Source: JALZKA01 sp963717635 (GTDB lineage: Bacteria > Actinomycetota > Thermoleophilia > Solirubrobacterales > 70-9). From it: a DNA stretch of 64,000 bases. The notes beneath the pieces are model-generated. The model worked only from the letters and a program-made list of their open reading frames with translations, searched no databases and was not told where the DNA came from. The number at the start of each line of letters is the position of its first letter. Within the stretch, counting starts at the first letter, position 1. Of the stretch, positions 25,828-34,067 are shown in pieces. Location: the NCBI GenBank assembly GCA_963717635.1, contig OY970347.1, positions 1,488,001 to 1,552,000 of the forward strand. The letters are read 5' to 3'. The translations under genes were made by a program, and so were the position numbers.

Positions 25828-26492
25828 GCCGCTCCAAGTCGCGCAGCGAGCTCGTCGATCTCGGCGGCGCGCAGCTTGTGGGCTACGCGGTTGGCGATCA
25901 GGCGGGCAGTCGAGGTTGCGACCTCTTCGCGCACCTCGAGCCCGTTGTCGCGCAGGGTGCGGCCGGTGTCGACGAGATCCACGATCGCGTCGGCGAGCCC
26001 GGAGATCGGGGCCAGCTCAACCGATCCCTTGACCTCGATCACCTCGGCGCGCCGACCCCTGTCCTCAAAGAAGCGTGCGGCGATCCGCGGGTACTTGGTG
26101 GCGATCCGGACAGTGCCCAGCCGCCGCTCGTGCTCGGCCACGTGCTCGTCGCCGGCCGGCGCGGCCAGCACCATCCGGCAGGCACCGTAGCCCAGGTCGA
26201 GGAGCTCGTAGAAGGCCCGGTCGGACTGCTCCATCAGGACGTCCTTGCCGGTGATGCCGAGATCGGCGGCGCCGGCCTCGACGTAGGTCGGCACGTCGGA
26301 GGGGCGCATCGTCACCAGCACCAGCCCGCCGGCCTCGAACACGAGCGAGCGCGAGTCGCCGCGCAGCTCGGAGGTGTCAACGCCGATCCCGTCGAGGCGG
26401 TCGAGGGTGATCTCGAAGAGTGCCCCGCGCGGCAGCGCCAGCCGGAGCGGGCCCTGGGCGAGCGCCCGAGTGGGTCGAGCGACGCCGCTCAT
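25824..26492 (-). CDS. hisG: ATP phosphoribosyltransferase, short form
   Basis: A 222-residue catalytic subunit for the first step of histidine synthesis. RLALPRGALFEITLDRL opens the periplasmic-binding-like fold; VPTYVEAGAADLGITGKDVL and SGLADAIVDLVDTGRTLRDN carry the PRPP-binding loop. It lacks the C-terminal regulatory domain of long HisG, so it should depend on HisZ, whose gene overlaps it by four bases. Confidence 0.95.
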   Translation of the reverse strand: MSGVARPTRALAQGPLRLALPRGALFEITLDRLDGIGVDTSELRGDSRSLVFEAGGLVLVTMRPSDVPTYVEAGAADLGITGKDVLMEQSDRAFYELLDLGYGACRMVLAAPAGDEHVAEHERRLGTVRIATKYPRIAARFFEDRGRRAEVIEVKGSVELAPISGLADAIVDLVDTGRTLRDNGLEVREEVATSTARLIANRVAHKLRAAEIDELAARLGAA

Positions 26493-27487
26493 TGAGCATC
26501 TCCTTCAGCAACTCGCTCTTCCTCCGCCTGCGCGATGTGGACGCGCTCGAGGTAGAGCGCGAAGCCGACCGCCGGCTGCGGAGCGCCGAAGCGGCCCATC
26601 AGCTCGTCATAGCGGCCGCCCCCGCCCAGCACGTGTCCCAGGGCGGGGTCGTAGACCTCGAGGATCGCGCCGGTGTAGTAGCCCAGGTCCCGCAGGAGCC
26701 CCAGGTCCAGCTTGACCCGGTCCGCGATCCCGCGCCGGGCGATGCCCTCATACGTCTCGGCCAGCCGGCCGAGCGCCCGGTCCGTCGCCTCGCCCCCGAG
26801 CTCGCGCGCCCGCTCCAGGACCTCGGGGCCGCCGCGCAGCGACGGAACCACAGTCAGCAGCTCGCGCTGGGCATCGCTCAGCTCCAGCGCAGCGATCTCG
26901 GTTCCGAGGCCCACGAGGTCGCGGGCCGCCAGTAGGCCGACGACCCGGTCGCGGGCGTCGGCGCCGACGCCGAGCTCGTCGAGGAGCTGGCGATAGAGCG
27001 CCGCGTCGCCCAGGCCGATCACCGCCCGCCCGAGCCCGGCGGCGTCCAGCGCGGCGCTGAGTACCTCGATCACCTCGACGGTGCCATCCGGCGCGCCGGA
27101 CCCGACCAGCTCGACGCCGGCCTGGAAGAACTCGCCCATCTGCCCGCGTTCCGGGCGGACCTCCCGGTATGCCCGGGCGTTGTAGAAGAACCGCAGCGGC
27201 GCCTCGGCGTCGGCATAGCGGTTGGCCACCAGGCGGGCGATCGGCACCGTCATGTCGGCGCGCATCGCCAGGAGATCGCCACCCGCGCCGAAGAAGCGGT
27301 GCGCCGAGGGCGCGCCGGAGGCATCGCCGGCTCGCGCGAGCACCTCGTCGTACTCAACCGTGGGCGTCGCGACCTCGCCGTACCCGAACCGCTCGAAGAC
27401 GGCCGCGAGCCGCGCCTGCAACTCGCGGAGCTCGCGCATCTCGTCGGGAAGGATGTCTCGTGTCCCCGGGGGGATCGGATGCGTCAT
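26489..27487 (-). CDS. hisZ: ATP phosphoribosyltransferase regulatory subunit
   Basis: A 332-residue class II aminoacyl-tRNA synthetase-like protein without a tRNA-binding domain: GTRDILPDEMRELRELQARL, LAMRADMTVPIARLVANRY, FYNARAYREVRPERGQMGEFFQ (shown in part) and GGGGRYDELMGRFG match HisZ. It forms a hetero-octamer with short HisG and mediates histidine feedback. It begins 24 bases after the murA stop, so murA and his genes may share a transcript. Confidence 0.95.
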   Translation of the reverse strand: MTHPIPPGTRDILPDEMRELRELQARLAAVFERFGYGEVATPTVEYDEVLARAGDASGAPSAHRFFGAGGDLLAMRADMTVPIARLVANRYADAEAPLRFFYNARAYREVRPERGQMGEFFQAGVELVGSGAPDGTVEVIEVLSAALDAAGLGRAVIGLGDAALYRQLLDELGVGADARDRVVGLLAARDLVGLGTEIAALELSDAQRELLTVVPSLRGGPEVLERARELGGEATDRALGRLAETYEGIARRGIADRVKLDLGLLRDLGYYTGAILEVYDPALGHVLGGGGRYDELMGRFGAPQPAVGFALYLERVHIAQAEEERVAEGDAQ

Positions 27488-27511
27488 CGGGGTGTCCCAC
27501 TCCCTCGAGGT

Positions 27512-28816
27512 CTAGGCGGGCACGCGGTCGCTGGCGACGCGGTCGATCCGGGCGCCGAGCTGCCGCAGCCGATCGTCGATGTCCTCATAACCGCGGTCGA
27601 TCTGCGTGATGTTCCCGATCTCGGAGATGCCGTCGGCCGCAAGCGCCGCGATGAGCATCGCCATTCCCGCCCGGATGTCCGGGCTCTCGAGCCGCTCGCC
27701 GTGAAGCCGGCTCGGACCGCTGACGATCGCCCGATGGGGATCGCAAAGCGTGATCCGAGCGCCCATGGCCACGAGCTTGTCGACGAAGAACAGGCGGTTC
27801 TCGAACATCTTCTCGAAGATCAGGATCGTCCCCTCGGCCTGGGTCGCGAGCGCGAGCGCGATCGAGGTGAGGTCGGCGGGAAAGGCCGGCCAGGGGCCGT
27901 CCTCGATCTTGGGGATCGCGTCCCCCAGGTCGTCGCGGACGGCGAGCTTCTGGGTGGCCGGCACGACCACGTCGGTGCCCTCGATCTCGGACCGCAGCCC
28001 GACCCGCGCGAACTGGCGGCGGATGTTGACCAGGTCGGCGGGCTCGGTGTCGAGGATCCGAACGCGACCGCCGGTCACCGCGGCCAGCGCCATGAAGCTC
28101 GCCACCTCGATGTGGTCGGCGCCGATCCGGTGGGACGCACCGCCGAGCTTGTCGCGGCCGTGCACGGTCATCACGTTCGAGCCGATGCCGTCGATCTTGG
28201 CGCCCATCTTCACCAGCAGACGCGCCAGATCCTGGACGTGCGGCTCCGACGCTGCGTTGGAAATCGTCGTCGGCCCCTGGGTCAGCGACGCCGCCATCAG
28301 CGCGTTCTCGGTTCCCATCACGGAGGGCTCGTCCATGAACACCGAGCACGGCTTCAGCCCGCTGTCGGGCGCGCTGAGCTCGATCCAGCGCGAACCCTCG
28401 ATCCGGGCGCCCATGTCGAGGAACGCGTCGAGGTGCGGGTCGAGGCGCCGGCGGCCGATGAAATCGCCGCCGGGGGGCGGCATTCGCGCCTCCCCGAACC
28501 GCGCCAGGAGCGGGCCGGCCAAGAGGAACGACGCGCGGATCCGCGCCGAGAGGTCCTCGTCCGGAGCCGTCTCGCCGATCGCGTCGGCCTGCATGCGCAG
28601 CTCGTTGGACGCGGTCCACGCAACCTTCACGCCGAGGCGCTCGAGGATCGCCAGCTGTGCCTCCGTATCGCGGATTCGGGGCACGTTCTGGAGCTGGATC
28701 TCCTCGTCGGTGAGCAGGCACGCGGCGAGGATCGGCAGCGCGGCGTTCTTGTTGCCCGCGGCCGAGATCTCACCGGTGAGCGGCGCGCCGCCCTGGATCA
28801 CGAATTTCTCCGTCAT
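27512..28816 (-). CDS. murA: UDP-GlcNAc 1-carboxyvinyltransferase with Asp at the catalytic Cys position
   Basis: A 434-residue EPSP-synthase-fold enzyme for the first committed step of peptidoglycan synthesis. NKNAALPILAA carries the substrate lysine (Lys23). The loop that is PGGCxIG in E. coli reads PGGDFIG here, with Asp118 encoded at 28463-28465 on the minus strand. Cys-to-Asp at this site is known from Mycobacterium, Chlamydia and Borrelia and gives fosfomycin-insensitive enzymes. The ATG at 28816 is favoured over upstream in-frame codons because it fits the family N-terminus. Confidence 0.96.
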   Translation of the reverse strand: MTEKFVIQGGAPLTGEISAAGNKNAALPILAACLLTDEEIQLQNVPRIRDTEAQLAILERLGVKVAWTASNELRMQADAIGETAPDEDLSARIRASFLLAGPLLARFGEARMPPPGGDFIGRRRLDPHLDAFLDMGARIEGSRWIELSAPDSGLKPCSVFMDEPSVMGTENALMAASLTQGPTTISNAASEPHVQDLARLLVKMGAKIDGIGSNVMTVHGRDKLGGASHRIGADHIEVASFMALAAVTGGRVRILDTEPADLVNIRRQFARVGLRSEIEGTDVVVPATQKLAVRDDLGDAIPKIEDGPWPAFPADLTSIALALATQAEGTILIFEKMFENRLFFVDKLVAMGARITLCDPHRAIVSGPSRLHGERLESPDIRAGMAMLIAALAADGISEIGNITQIDRGYEDIDDRLRQLGARIDRVASDRVPA

Positions 28817-28844
28817 GCGCAGGGCTAGGGTAAAGGACGCAACC

Positions 28845-29426
28845 GTGGCCGATCCGACCCGACAAGAAGCCTGGGACCTGGTCTGCGAATGGGTGCAGTC
28901 CGACTCGTTGCGCAAGCACCTGCTGGGCGTCGAGGCGGCGATGGTCGCCTACGCGCGGAAGCTCGGCGGCGACGAGGAGCGCTGGGCGGTGACCGGCCTG
29001 GTCCACGATCTCGACTACGAGCGCCATCCTGAGCTCGACGACACGGAAAACGGGCACCCACGCACAGCACTGCGCCTGTTCGCGGAACTCGGCTGGCCCG
29101 GGGACGTGATCGACGCCGTCGCCGGACATGCCACCTTCCTCGAGGTTCGGCGCGAAACCGACATGGCCAAGGCCCTGTTCGCGGTTGACGAGCTGTCCGG
29201 CTTCATCGCCGCCTGCGCCTTGGTCCGGCCGACCGGCCTCGAAGGCATGAAGCCGAAGTCCGTTAAGAAGAAGCTGAAGACGCCGTCGTTCGCCGCGGGA
29301 GTGAACCGCGACGAGGTGCGCGAGGGCGCGGAGGAGCTGGGCGTGGAGTTCGACGAGCACGTCGCGTTCGTGATCGCCGCCATGTCCGAACGGGCCGACG
29401 AGCTCGGGCTCGCAGGTGTTTCGTGA
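28845..29426 (+). CDS. HD-domain phosphohydrolase-like protein
   Basis: A 193-residue protein with the HD motif GLVHDLDYERHP (His54-Asp55), preceded by the helix LRKHLLGVEAAMVAYARKL and followed by AVAGHATFLE. Relatives are annotated as HDIG-type hydrolases acting on nucleotides or phosphoesters. Start is GTG at 28845 with AAAGGA eight bases upstream. It is divergent from murA, sharing a 28-base gap. The segment MKPKSVKKKLKTPSFAAGV is basic and family-typical. Confidence 0.85.
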   Translation: MADPTRQEAWDLVCEWVQSDSLRKHLLGVEAAMVAYARKLGGDEERWAVTGLVHDLDYERHPELDDTENGHPRTALRLFAELGWPGDVIDAVAGHATFLEVRRETDMAKALFAVDELSGFIAACALVRPTGLEGMKPKSVKKKLKTPSFAAGVNRDEVREGAEELGVEFDEHVAFVIAAMSERADELGLAGVS

Positions 29427-29465
29427 GCGACGTAAGGCGCGAAAGCATGTTTGCCCCCCCGGTAG
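29425..29465 (+). repeat. Interspersed repeat, copy 2 (HD gene end to hydrolase start)
   Basis: Same element as copies 1 and 3. It begins at the HD gene stop codon and ends in the ribosome binding site of the hydrolase gene: the last bases form CCCC-CGGTA-GGGG, a small hairpin whose 3' arm is the GGGGA just before the ATG at 29470. A downstream GCA/TGC mini-stem within the core is kept in copy 3 and kept with a wobble in copy 1. Confidence 0.6.
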
Positions 29466-29469
29466 GGGA

Positions 29470-30567
29470 ATGTTGAAGCGGCGCTGGAAGATCGCGCTGG
29501 GCCTGCTCGGCGCGCTCGCCGTGCTGCTGGTGGTCAACGCGGTCATCACCGGCAGCCAGACCAAGGGCGCCGAGGCGACGGCCGAGGGCGGTCAGATCCT
29601 GCAGCTCTCGCGCGGCGAAGTCCAAGTGACGGACTCCGGCGAGCCGGCCGGCGCCAACCCCGGCCAGCCGATCGTCCTGATCCATTGCTACGCCTGCTCG
29701 CTGCACTGGTTCGACAAGTTGGAACCGCTGCTGGCCGAGCGCCATCGCGTGATCCGGATCGATCTGCTCGGGTTCGGCGGCTCGGAGAAGCCGGAGTCGG
29801 GCTACGAGATCCCGGCTCAGGCCCAGGTCGTCGCCGAGGCGATGAACCAGCTGGGCATCCAGGGCGCGTTGGTCGCCGGCAACTCGATGGGCGGCGGGGT
29901 GACGGCCTCGCTGGCCGAACAGGCGAGCCAGCTGGTCGATCGGGCGGTGGTTATCGACGCCGCTCCGAACACCGACGACTACGGCCCCGGCCTACCGTTC
30001 CTGGCGCGCCTCAGCTACACGCCCGTCCTCGGCGAGGCGCTGTGGCGAGTCACGCCCGACTTCGTCGTGCGTGACTCCTACCAGGAGTCGGTCGCTCCCG
30101 ACTTCGACCTCGAGGCCGGCTTCGACGACCCCGACCAGGTGCTGCACGACTACGACGCGATGACCTACACGTCGTTCGATCAGGCGCCCAGCGCCTACGA
30201 CGACTACGTCGAGGAATTGCCGCTCGACGAACGCTTCAAGCGCACGCCGGTGCCGCTGCTGGTGGTCTTCGGCGCCGAGGATCAGATCATCGACGCGGAC
30301 GCAGCGATCGAGGGCTACGCCGACGTTCCCGGCATCCGCACGGAGATTGTGGCGGGGGCCGGCCACACGCCGCAGGTGGAAAAGAGCGAGGAGGTCGCAG
30401 CGCTGCTGGAGGCGTTCTCGGTGGACCCGGCGCCACCCGAGCCCGCGGGGCGTCCAGCAAAGCGAGCCGGACAGAGCCGCCGGAAGCGCCAGCAACAGGG
30501 CGACCGGGCGAAGGCAAACCGGAAAAAGCCCAATCGCGCCCAGTCAGGCAACAAGCAGGGCAACTAG
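29470..30567 (+). CDS. Membrane-anchored alpha/beta hydrolase
   Basis: A 365-residue protein. Residues 7-26 form one membrane helix or uncleaved signal, then the hydrolase fold: oxyanion region IHCYACSLHWFD, nucleophile elbow AGNSMGGG with Ser139, the acid in GAEDQIIDADAAIEGYA and the catalytic His in VAGAGHTPQVEKSEE. The last 40 residues are Lys/Arg/Gln-rich and disordered. The substrate is unknown; the class includes esterases, lipases and haloperoxidases. It ends four bases into the convergent zinc-finger gene. Confidence 0.85.
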   Translation: MLKRRWKIALGLLGALAVLLVVNAVITGSQTKGAEATAEGGQILQLSRGEVQVTDSGEPAGANPGQPIVLIHCYACSLHWFDKLEPLLAERHRVIRIDLLGFGGSEKPESGYEIPAQAQVVAEAMNQLGIQGALVAGNSMGGGVTASLAEQASQLVDRAVVIDAAPNTDDYGPGLPFLARLSYTPVLGEALWRVTPDFVVRDSYQESVAPDFDLEAGFDDPDQVLHDYDAMTYTSFDQAPSAYDDYVEELPLDERFKRTPVPLLVVFGAEDQIIDADAAIEGYADVPGIRTEIVAGAGHTPQVEKSEEVAALLEAFSVDPAPPEPAGRPAKRAGQSRRKRQQQGDRAKANRKKPNRAQSGNKQGN

Positions 30568-30896
30568 CTCCAGCGCCCGCCGGATTTCGCCCACTCCACC
30601 ATGTGGTCGACGGAGCAGAAGGGGTCGCCGATCCGGTGCTCGCCGCGGTGGCGCACCAGCAGCACGTGCACAGCGCCCAGTTCCGCATCGCAGTGTGAGC
30701 AGGTGAGCGGGGGCTCGTCCAGGTTCGCCGGTTCGGTGAGCTCGCCGGCCTGCCAGTGTGCGCCCCTGATCCCCCAGGGCACGACGTGCTCGAGGCGGCA
30801 GAACACGGCGCGCCTCTCCCCTGCCGGTTCGTAGGCCCGGAAGCCGTCGCCCGCCTCGACCGAGTCGCCGCACCAATCACAGCGTTCAGGGGTCAC
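30564..30896 (-). CDS. Small protein with two FCS/TRASH-like zinc fingers
   Basis: A 110-residue protein built from two similar units: RCDWCG followed by VFCRLEHVVPW, and TCSHCDAELG followed by PFCSVDHMVEW. Each pairs a CxxC with an FCxxxH, which suggests two zinc sites from an internal duplication. No enzymatic motif. I know no name for it, though the FC-x-x-x-H-x-x-x-W pattern resembles TRASH/MYM fingers. The GTG at 30896 has no ribosome binding site and lies only 21 bases from the divergent start at 30918, so its mRNA is probably leaderless. Confidence 0.7.
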   Translation of the reverse strand: MTPERCDWCGDSVEAGDGFRAYEPAGERRAVFCRLEHVVPWGIRGAHWQAGELTEPANLDEPPLTCSHCDAELGAVHVLLVRHRGEHRIGDPFCSVDHMVEWAKSGGRWS

Positions 30897-30917
30897 GGGA
30901 TGGGGTAGCGTCGCGTC

Positions 30918-32015
30918 ATGGCTGACGGGATCACAATAGTCGCGCTCGACGGCGACGAGACCGGGCAGGAGCTGCTCGAGCAGTCGCTGCGGGTGCTGGA
31001 TCCCGCGGTGCTCGGGATCGCGCTCGAGGTCGAGCGCTTCGACCTGTCGCTGGAGAACCGCAGGGCGACCAGGAACGAGGTCTGCGCGGAGGCGGCGAAC
31101 CGGATGCGCGAGACCGGCCTGGGGCTGAAGGCGGCGACGATCACGCCCGAGGGCGCGGACGACGTCGGCAGCCCGAACCGCATCCTGCGCGAGGCGATCG
31201 ACGGCACGGTCATCGTGCGCACCGGCCGGCGCATCCCGGGGGTGACGCCGGTCGCCGGTGTCCACCACCCGATCTCGGTCTGCCGGATGGCGGTCGGCGA
31301 CGCGTACGGGGCGAAGCAGTGGCGCGAGATGGACGGCGAGGACGAGCTGGCGCTGCGGACCGAGGTGATCCGCCGCTCGCACTGCCGCGCGGTCGCGGAG
31401 TTCTCGTTCCGCGAGGCGCAGCGGATCGGCGGCCGCGTCTACGGCGGGCCGAAGTGGACCGTCAGCCCCGTCTACGAGGGCATGTTGAAGGAGGAGATGG
31501 ACGCCGCTGCCGAGCGACATCCCGACTGCGGGTACCAGCCGGTGCTGATCGACGCGACCCTCGCCGGCCTCGTCTCTGGCGCGGCGTCGGAGCCGTTGGT
31601 GATCCCGTGCCTCAACCGCGACGGCGATCTGCTCTCCGACCTGGTGCTGCCGCTGTTCGGCTCGATCGCCGGCGCCGAGTCGGTCCTGCTGGGGCTCGAC
31701 GACGACCTGAGGACCACCGCGGCGATGGCCGAGGCTCCGCACGGGACGGCGCCGGCGCTGTTCGGAAAGGACATCGCCAACCCGATGGCGATGATCCTCG
31801 CCGTCGCAGCGCTGCTGCACCACGCCGGAGACACCACGGCGAGCGGGGATGACGCCGCCGCCGACCGCGGCGCCGAGCTGGCCTCGCGGGCCGTGTACGA
31901 ATCGGTATTGGAGACGGTCGCCGCCGGCACGCGCACCACCGACCTGGGCGGCCACGCCGGCACAACCGAGTTCACCGACGCTGTGATCTTGCTGATCACC
32001 CGAAAGCTCCAATGA
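30918..32015 (+). CDS. Isocitrate/isopropylmalate dehydrogenase-family protein
   Basis: A 365-residue member of the beta-decarboxylating dehydrogenase family. LDGDETGQELLEQSLRVL opens it, ATITPEGADDVGSPNRILR and EAPHGTAPALFGKDIANPM match the substrate and cofactor regions of NAD(P)-isocitrate dehydrogenases. The usual G-D-G-I-G start is altered to LDGDETGQ. True leuB is elsewhere (59984-61033), so this is more likely an isocitrate, homoisocitrate or tartrate-type dehydrogenase. The ATG is 21 bases from the divergent zinc-finger gene. Confidence 0.82.
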   Translation: MADGITIVALDGDETGQELLEQSLRVLDPAVLGIALEVERFDLSLENRRATRNEVCAEAANRMRETGLGLKAATITPEGADDVGSPNRILREAIDGTVIVRTGRRIPGVTPVAGVHHPISVCRMAVGDAYGAKQWREMDGEDELALRTEVIRRSHCRAVAEFSFREAQRIGGRVYGGPKWTVSPVYEGMLKEEMDAAAERHPDCGYQPVLIDATLAGLVSGAASEPLVIPCLNRDGDLLSDLVLPLFGSIAGAESVLLGLDDDLRTTAAMAEAPHGTAPALFGKDIANPMAMILAVAALLHHAGDTTASGDDAAADRGAELASRAVYESVLETVAAGTRTTDLGGHAGTTEFTDAVILLITRKLQ

Positions 32016-32039
32016 GCGGCCTCAACAACGCCGGGGCTC

Positions 32040-32063
32040 GGCTCCGCCCGTGCGGGCTGCGCC
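32040..32063. repeat. Hairpin repeat, copy A (upstream of livH)
   Basis: The pattern GGC-TCC-GCCC-GTGC-GGGC-TGC-GCC folds as a stem with an internal loop, preceded by GCTCG. A similar unit lies at 52100-52122 where the inner stem is GTCC/GGAC, a compensatory change. It sits between the dehydrogenase stop and the livH ribosome binding site. Confidence 0.4.
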
Positions 32064-32082
32064 TCGCATAGGATCGGAGGGC

Positions 32083-33087
32083 ATGGAGGCGGGAGCGATA
32101 AGCGAACCCCGCGGCTTCGCACCGCAAGCACGGGAGCTGGCGGGCAAGTACCCCGCGCGGACGGCTCTGGGGATCGTGGCGCTAATGGCGCTGGCCCTGG
32201 TGATGACGGAGGGGCTTCACGACACGGCGCAGACGAGCCTGAATGGGATCTCGTACGGGGCGGTCTACGCCCTCGGGGCCGTGGGCTTGACCCTCGTGTA
32301 CGGAATCCTGAAACTGGTCAACTTCGCGCACGGCGACTTCCTGACGTTCGGTGCGTACATGGCGTTCCTGGTCAACGTCACCTGGGGCGGGCCGTTCGTG
32401 CTTGGCGTGCTGCTCGCGGTCGTCGGAACCGCGGCGCTCGGCCTGCTGCTGGAGCGGGTGATGTGGAAGCCCATGCGTGGCCGCGGCGCCGGGATGCTGC
32501 AGCTGCTCCTGATGTCGATCGGGCTGGCCCTCGTGCTTCGCAACGTGATCCAGTTCATCTGGGGCTCGGAGCTGCGCAGCCTGAACGTCGACGTCTTTAG
32601 CACCGTGTCGTTCCTGGGACTCCGCATCGGGAAGACGGAGCTGATGGTCATGGTGGTCGGCATCCTGGTGCTCCTGGCCGTCGGCCTGATGCTTCGGCTC
32701 ACGACGCTCGGCAAGCAGATGCGGGCCCTCTCCGACAGCGTCGACCTGGCCGAGACCTCGGGAATCGACACCACCCGGGTCATCACCTACACCTGGCTGC
32801 TCGCCGGCGGCCTCGCCGGTCTCGCCGGCGCGTTGATCGCCGCGATCACCAACGTCAAGCCCGAGCTCGGCTTCGAGCTCCTGCTGCCGATCTTTGCCGT
32901 CGTCGTCCTCGGCGGCATCGGCAACGCCTTCGGGGCTCTCTCGGCAGGCCTGATCCTGGGCCTGGTGATCGAGTGGTCGACCCTCGTGATCGACTCGCGA
33001 TGGAAGCTGGCGATCGGATTCGTCGTCTTGATCCTTGCGCTCACGATCAGGCCTCAGGGGATCTTCGGCCGGGCGCGAGCGGTATGA
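32083..33087 (+). CDS. livH: Branched-chain amino acid ABC transporter permease LivH
   Basis: A 334-residue inner-membrane permease with about eight helices. ISYGAVYALGAVGLTLVYG and ILKLVNFAHGDFLTFGAYM are the classical LivH N-terminal motif, and LPIFAVVVLGGIGNAFGAL the C-terminal one. GGAGG precedes the ATG at 32083, so the longer frame is rejected. The stop overlaps the livM start as ATGA. Confidence 0.93.
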   Translation: MEAGAISEPRGFAPQARELAGKYPARTALGIVALMALALVMTEGLHDTAQTSLNGISYGAVYALGAVGLTLVYGILKLVNFAHGDFLTFGAYMAFLVNVTWGGPFVLGVLLAVVGTAALGLLLERVMWKPMRGRGAGMLQLLLMSIGLALVLRNVIQFIWGSELRSLNVDVFSTVSFLGLRIGKTELMVMVVGILVLLAVGLMLRLTTLGKQMRALSDSVDLAETSGIDTTRVITYTWLLAGGLAGLAGALIAAITNVKPELGFELLLPIFAVVVLGGIGNAFGALSAGLILGLVIEWSTLVIDSRWKLAIGFVVLILALTIRPQGIFGRARAV

Positions 33088-34067
33088 ACGGCATCGAGCA
33101 ACTGCTCCCCCTGGCGGTCAGTTTCGAGGAGTTCACCGACATCGGCTTCTGGACGAGCGTCGGCGTGCTCGCCGGCACCTACACGATCTTCGCGCTCGGC
33201 CTGCAGATCAACGTTGGCTATACGGGCGTGATCAACTTCGGCCAGGTGGGGTTCGCGGCGTTGGGTGCGTACACGATGGCGATCCTCGTCACGGATGCGG
33301 GCTTCTCGTTCTGGCTCTCGCTGCCGATTGCCGTGCTCGTCACCGTCATGTTCGGCCTGATCATCGGGCTGCCGGCCCTGCGGTTGCGCGCCGACTACTT
33401 CGCGATCACGACGATCGCCGCCGCCGAGGCGATCAGGTTCACGGCCCAGAACGCGCGCGAGCTAACCGGGGGCAACCAGGGGCTGCTGGGGTTCAGCGAC
33501 GACTGGGATGTGGTTTCGGACCGGATCGAGATCTGGCTGGAGGCGCTCGGATGGAGCAACCCGGAAACCCTGTTCCCGTTGCTGATCGTGGTCTGGGCGG
33601 TGGCCGTTGTCGCCGCCGCCGGGCTGACCGTGTTGCAGCGGACGCCCTGGGGCCGCGTGCTCCGAGCCATCCGCGAGGACGAAGACGCGGCCCGCGCCCT
33701 CGGCAAGAACGTCTTCGTGTACAAGCTCCAGTCGCTCTCGATCGCGGCGACGCTCGGAGCGATCTCGGGCTTCTTCATCGCGCTCAACCTCAACTTCATC
33801 AACCCGGACGCGTTCCAGCCGCTGGTGACGTTCCTCGGCTACGCCGTGTTGATCATCGGCGGCCTCGCCAGCTATTGGGGTGTGGCCATCGGCGCGATCA
33901 TCTTCTGGAGCCTGATCGAGGGCCTCCGCTACATCGAGCTCCCGCTCGAGGACGCCGAGATCGCGGCGCTCCGCTTCATCCTTGTCGGGCTCACGCTGAT
34001 CCTGCTGATGGCGTTCCGACCCCAGGGCATCTTCGGCAAGCGCGAGGAGATGGTGCTCGGTGAGTGA
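33084..34067 (+). CDS. livM: Branched-chain amino acid ABC transporter permease LivM
   Basis: A 327-residue permease partner of LivH. LGLQINVGYTGVINFGQVGF and LPALRLRADYFAITTIAAAE are diagnostic; the cytoplasmic coupling segment is LRAIREDEDAARALGKNVF. The stop overlaps the start of the fused ATPase gene by eight bases. Confidence 0.94.
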   Translation: MNGIEQLLPLAVSFEEFTDIGFWTSVGVLAGTYTIFALGLQINVGYTGVINFGQVGFAALGAYTMAILVTDAGFSFWLSLPIAVLVTVMFGLIIGLPALRLRADYFAITTIAAAEAIRFTAQNARELTGGNQGLLGFSDDWDVVSDRIEIWLEALGWSNPETLFPLLIVVWAVAVVAAAGLTVLQRTPWGRVLRAIREDEDAARALGKNVFVYKLQSLSIAATLGAISGFFIALNLNFINPDAFQPLVTFLGYAVLIIGGLASYWGVAIGAIIFWSLIEGLRYIELPLEDAEIAALRFILVGLTLILLMAFRPQGIFGKREEMVLGE

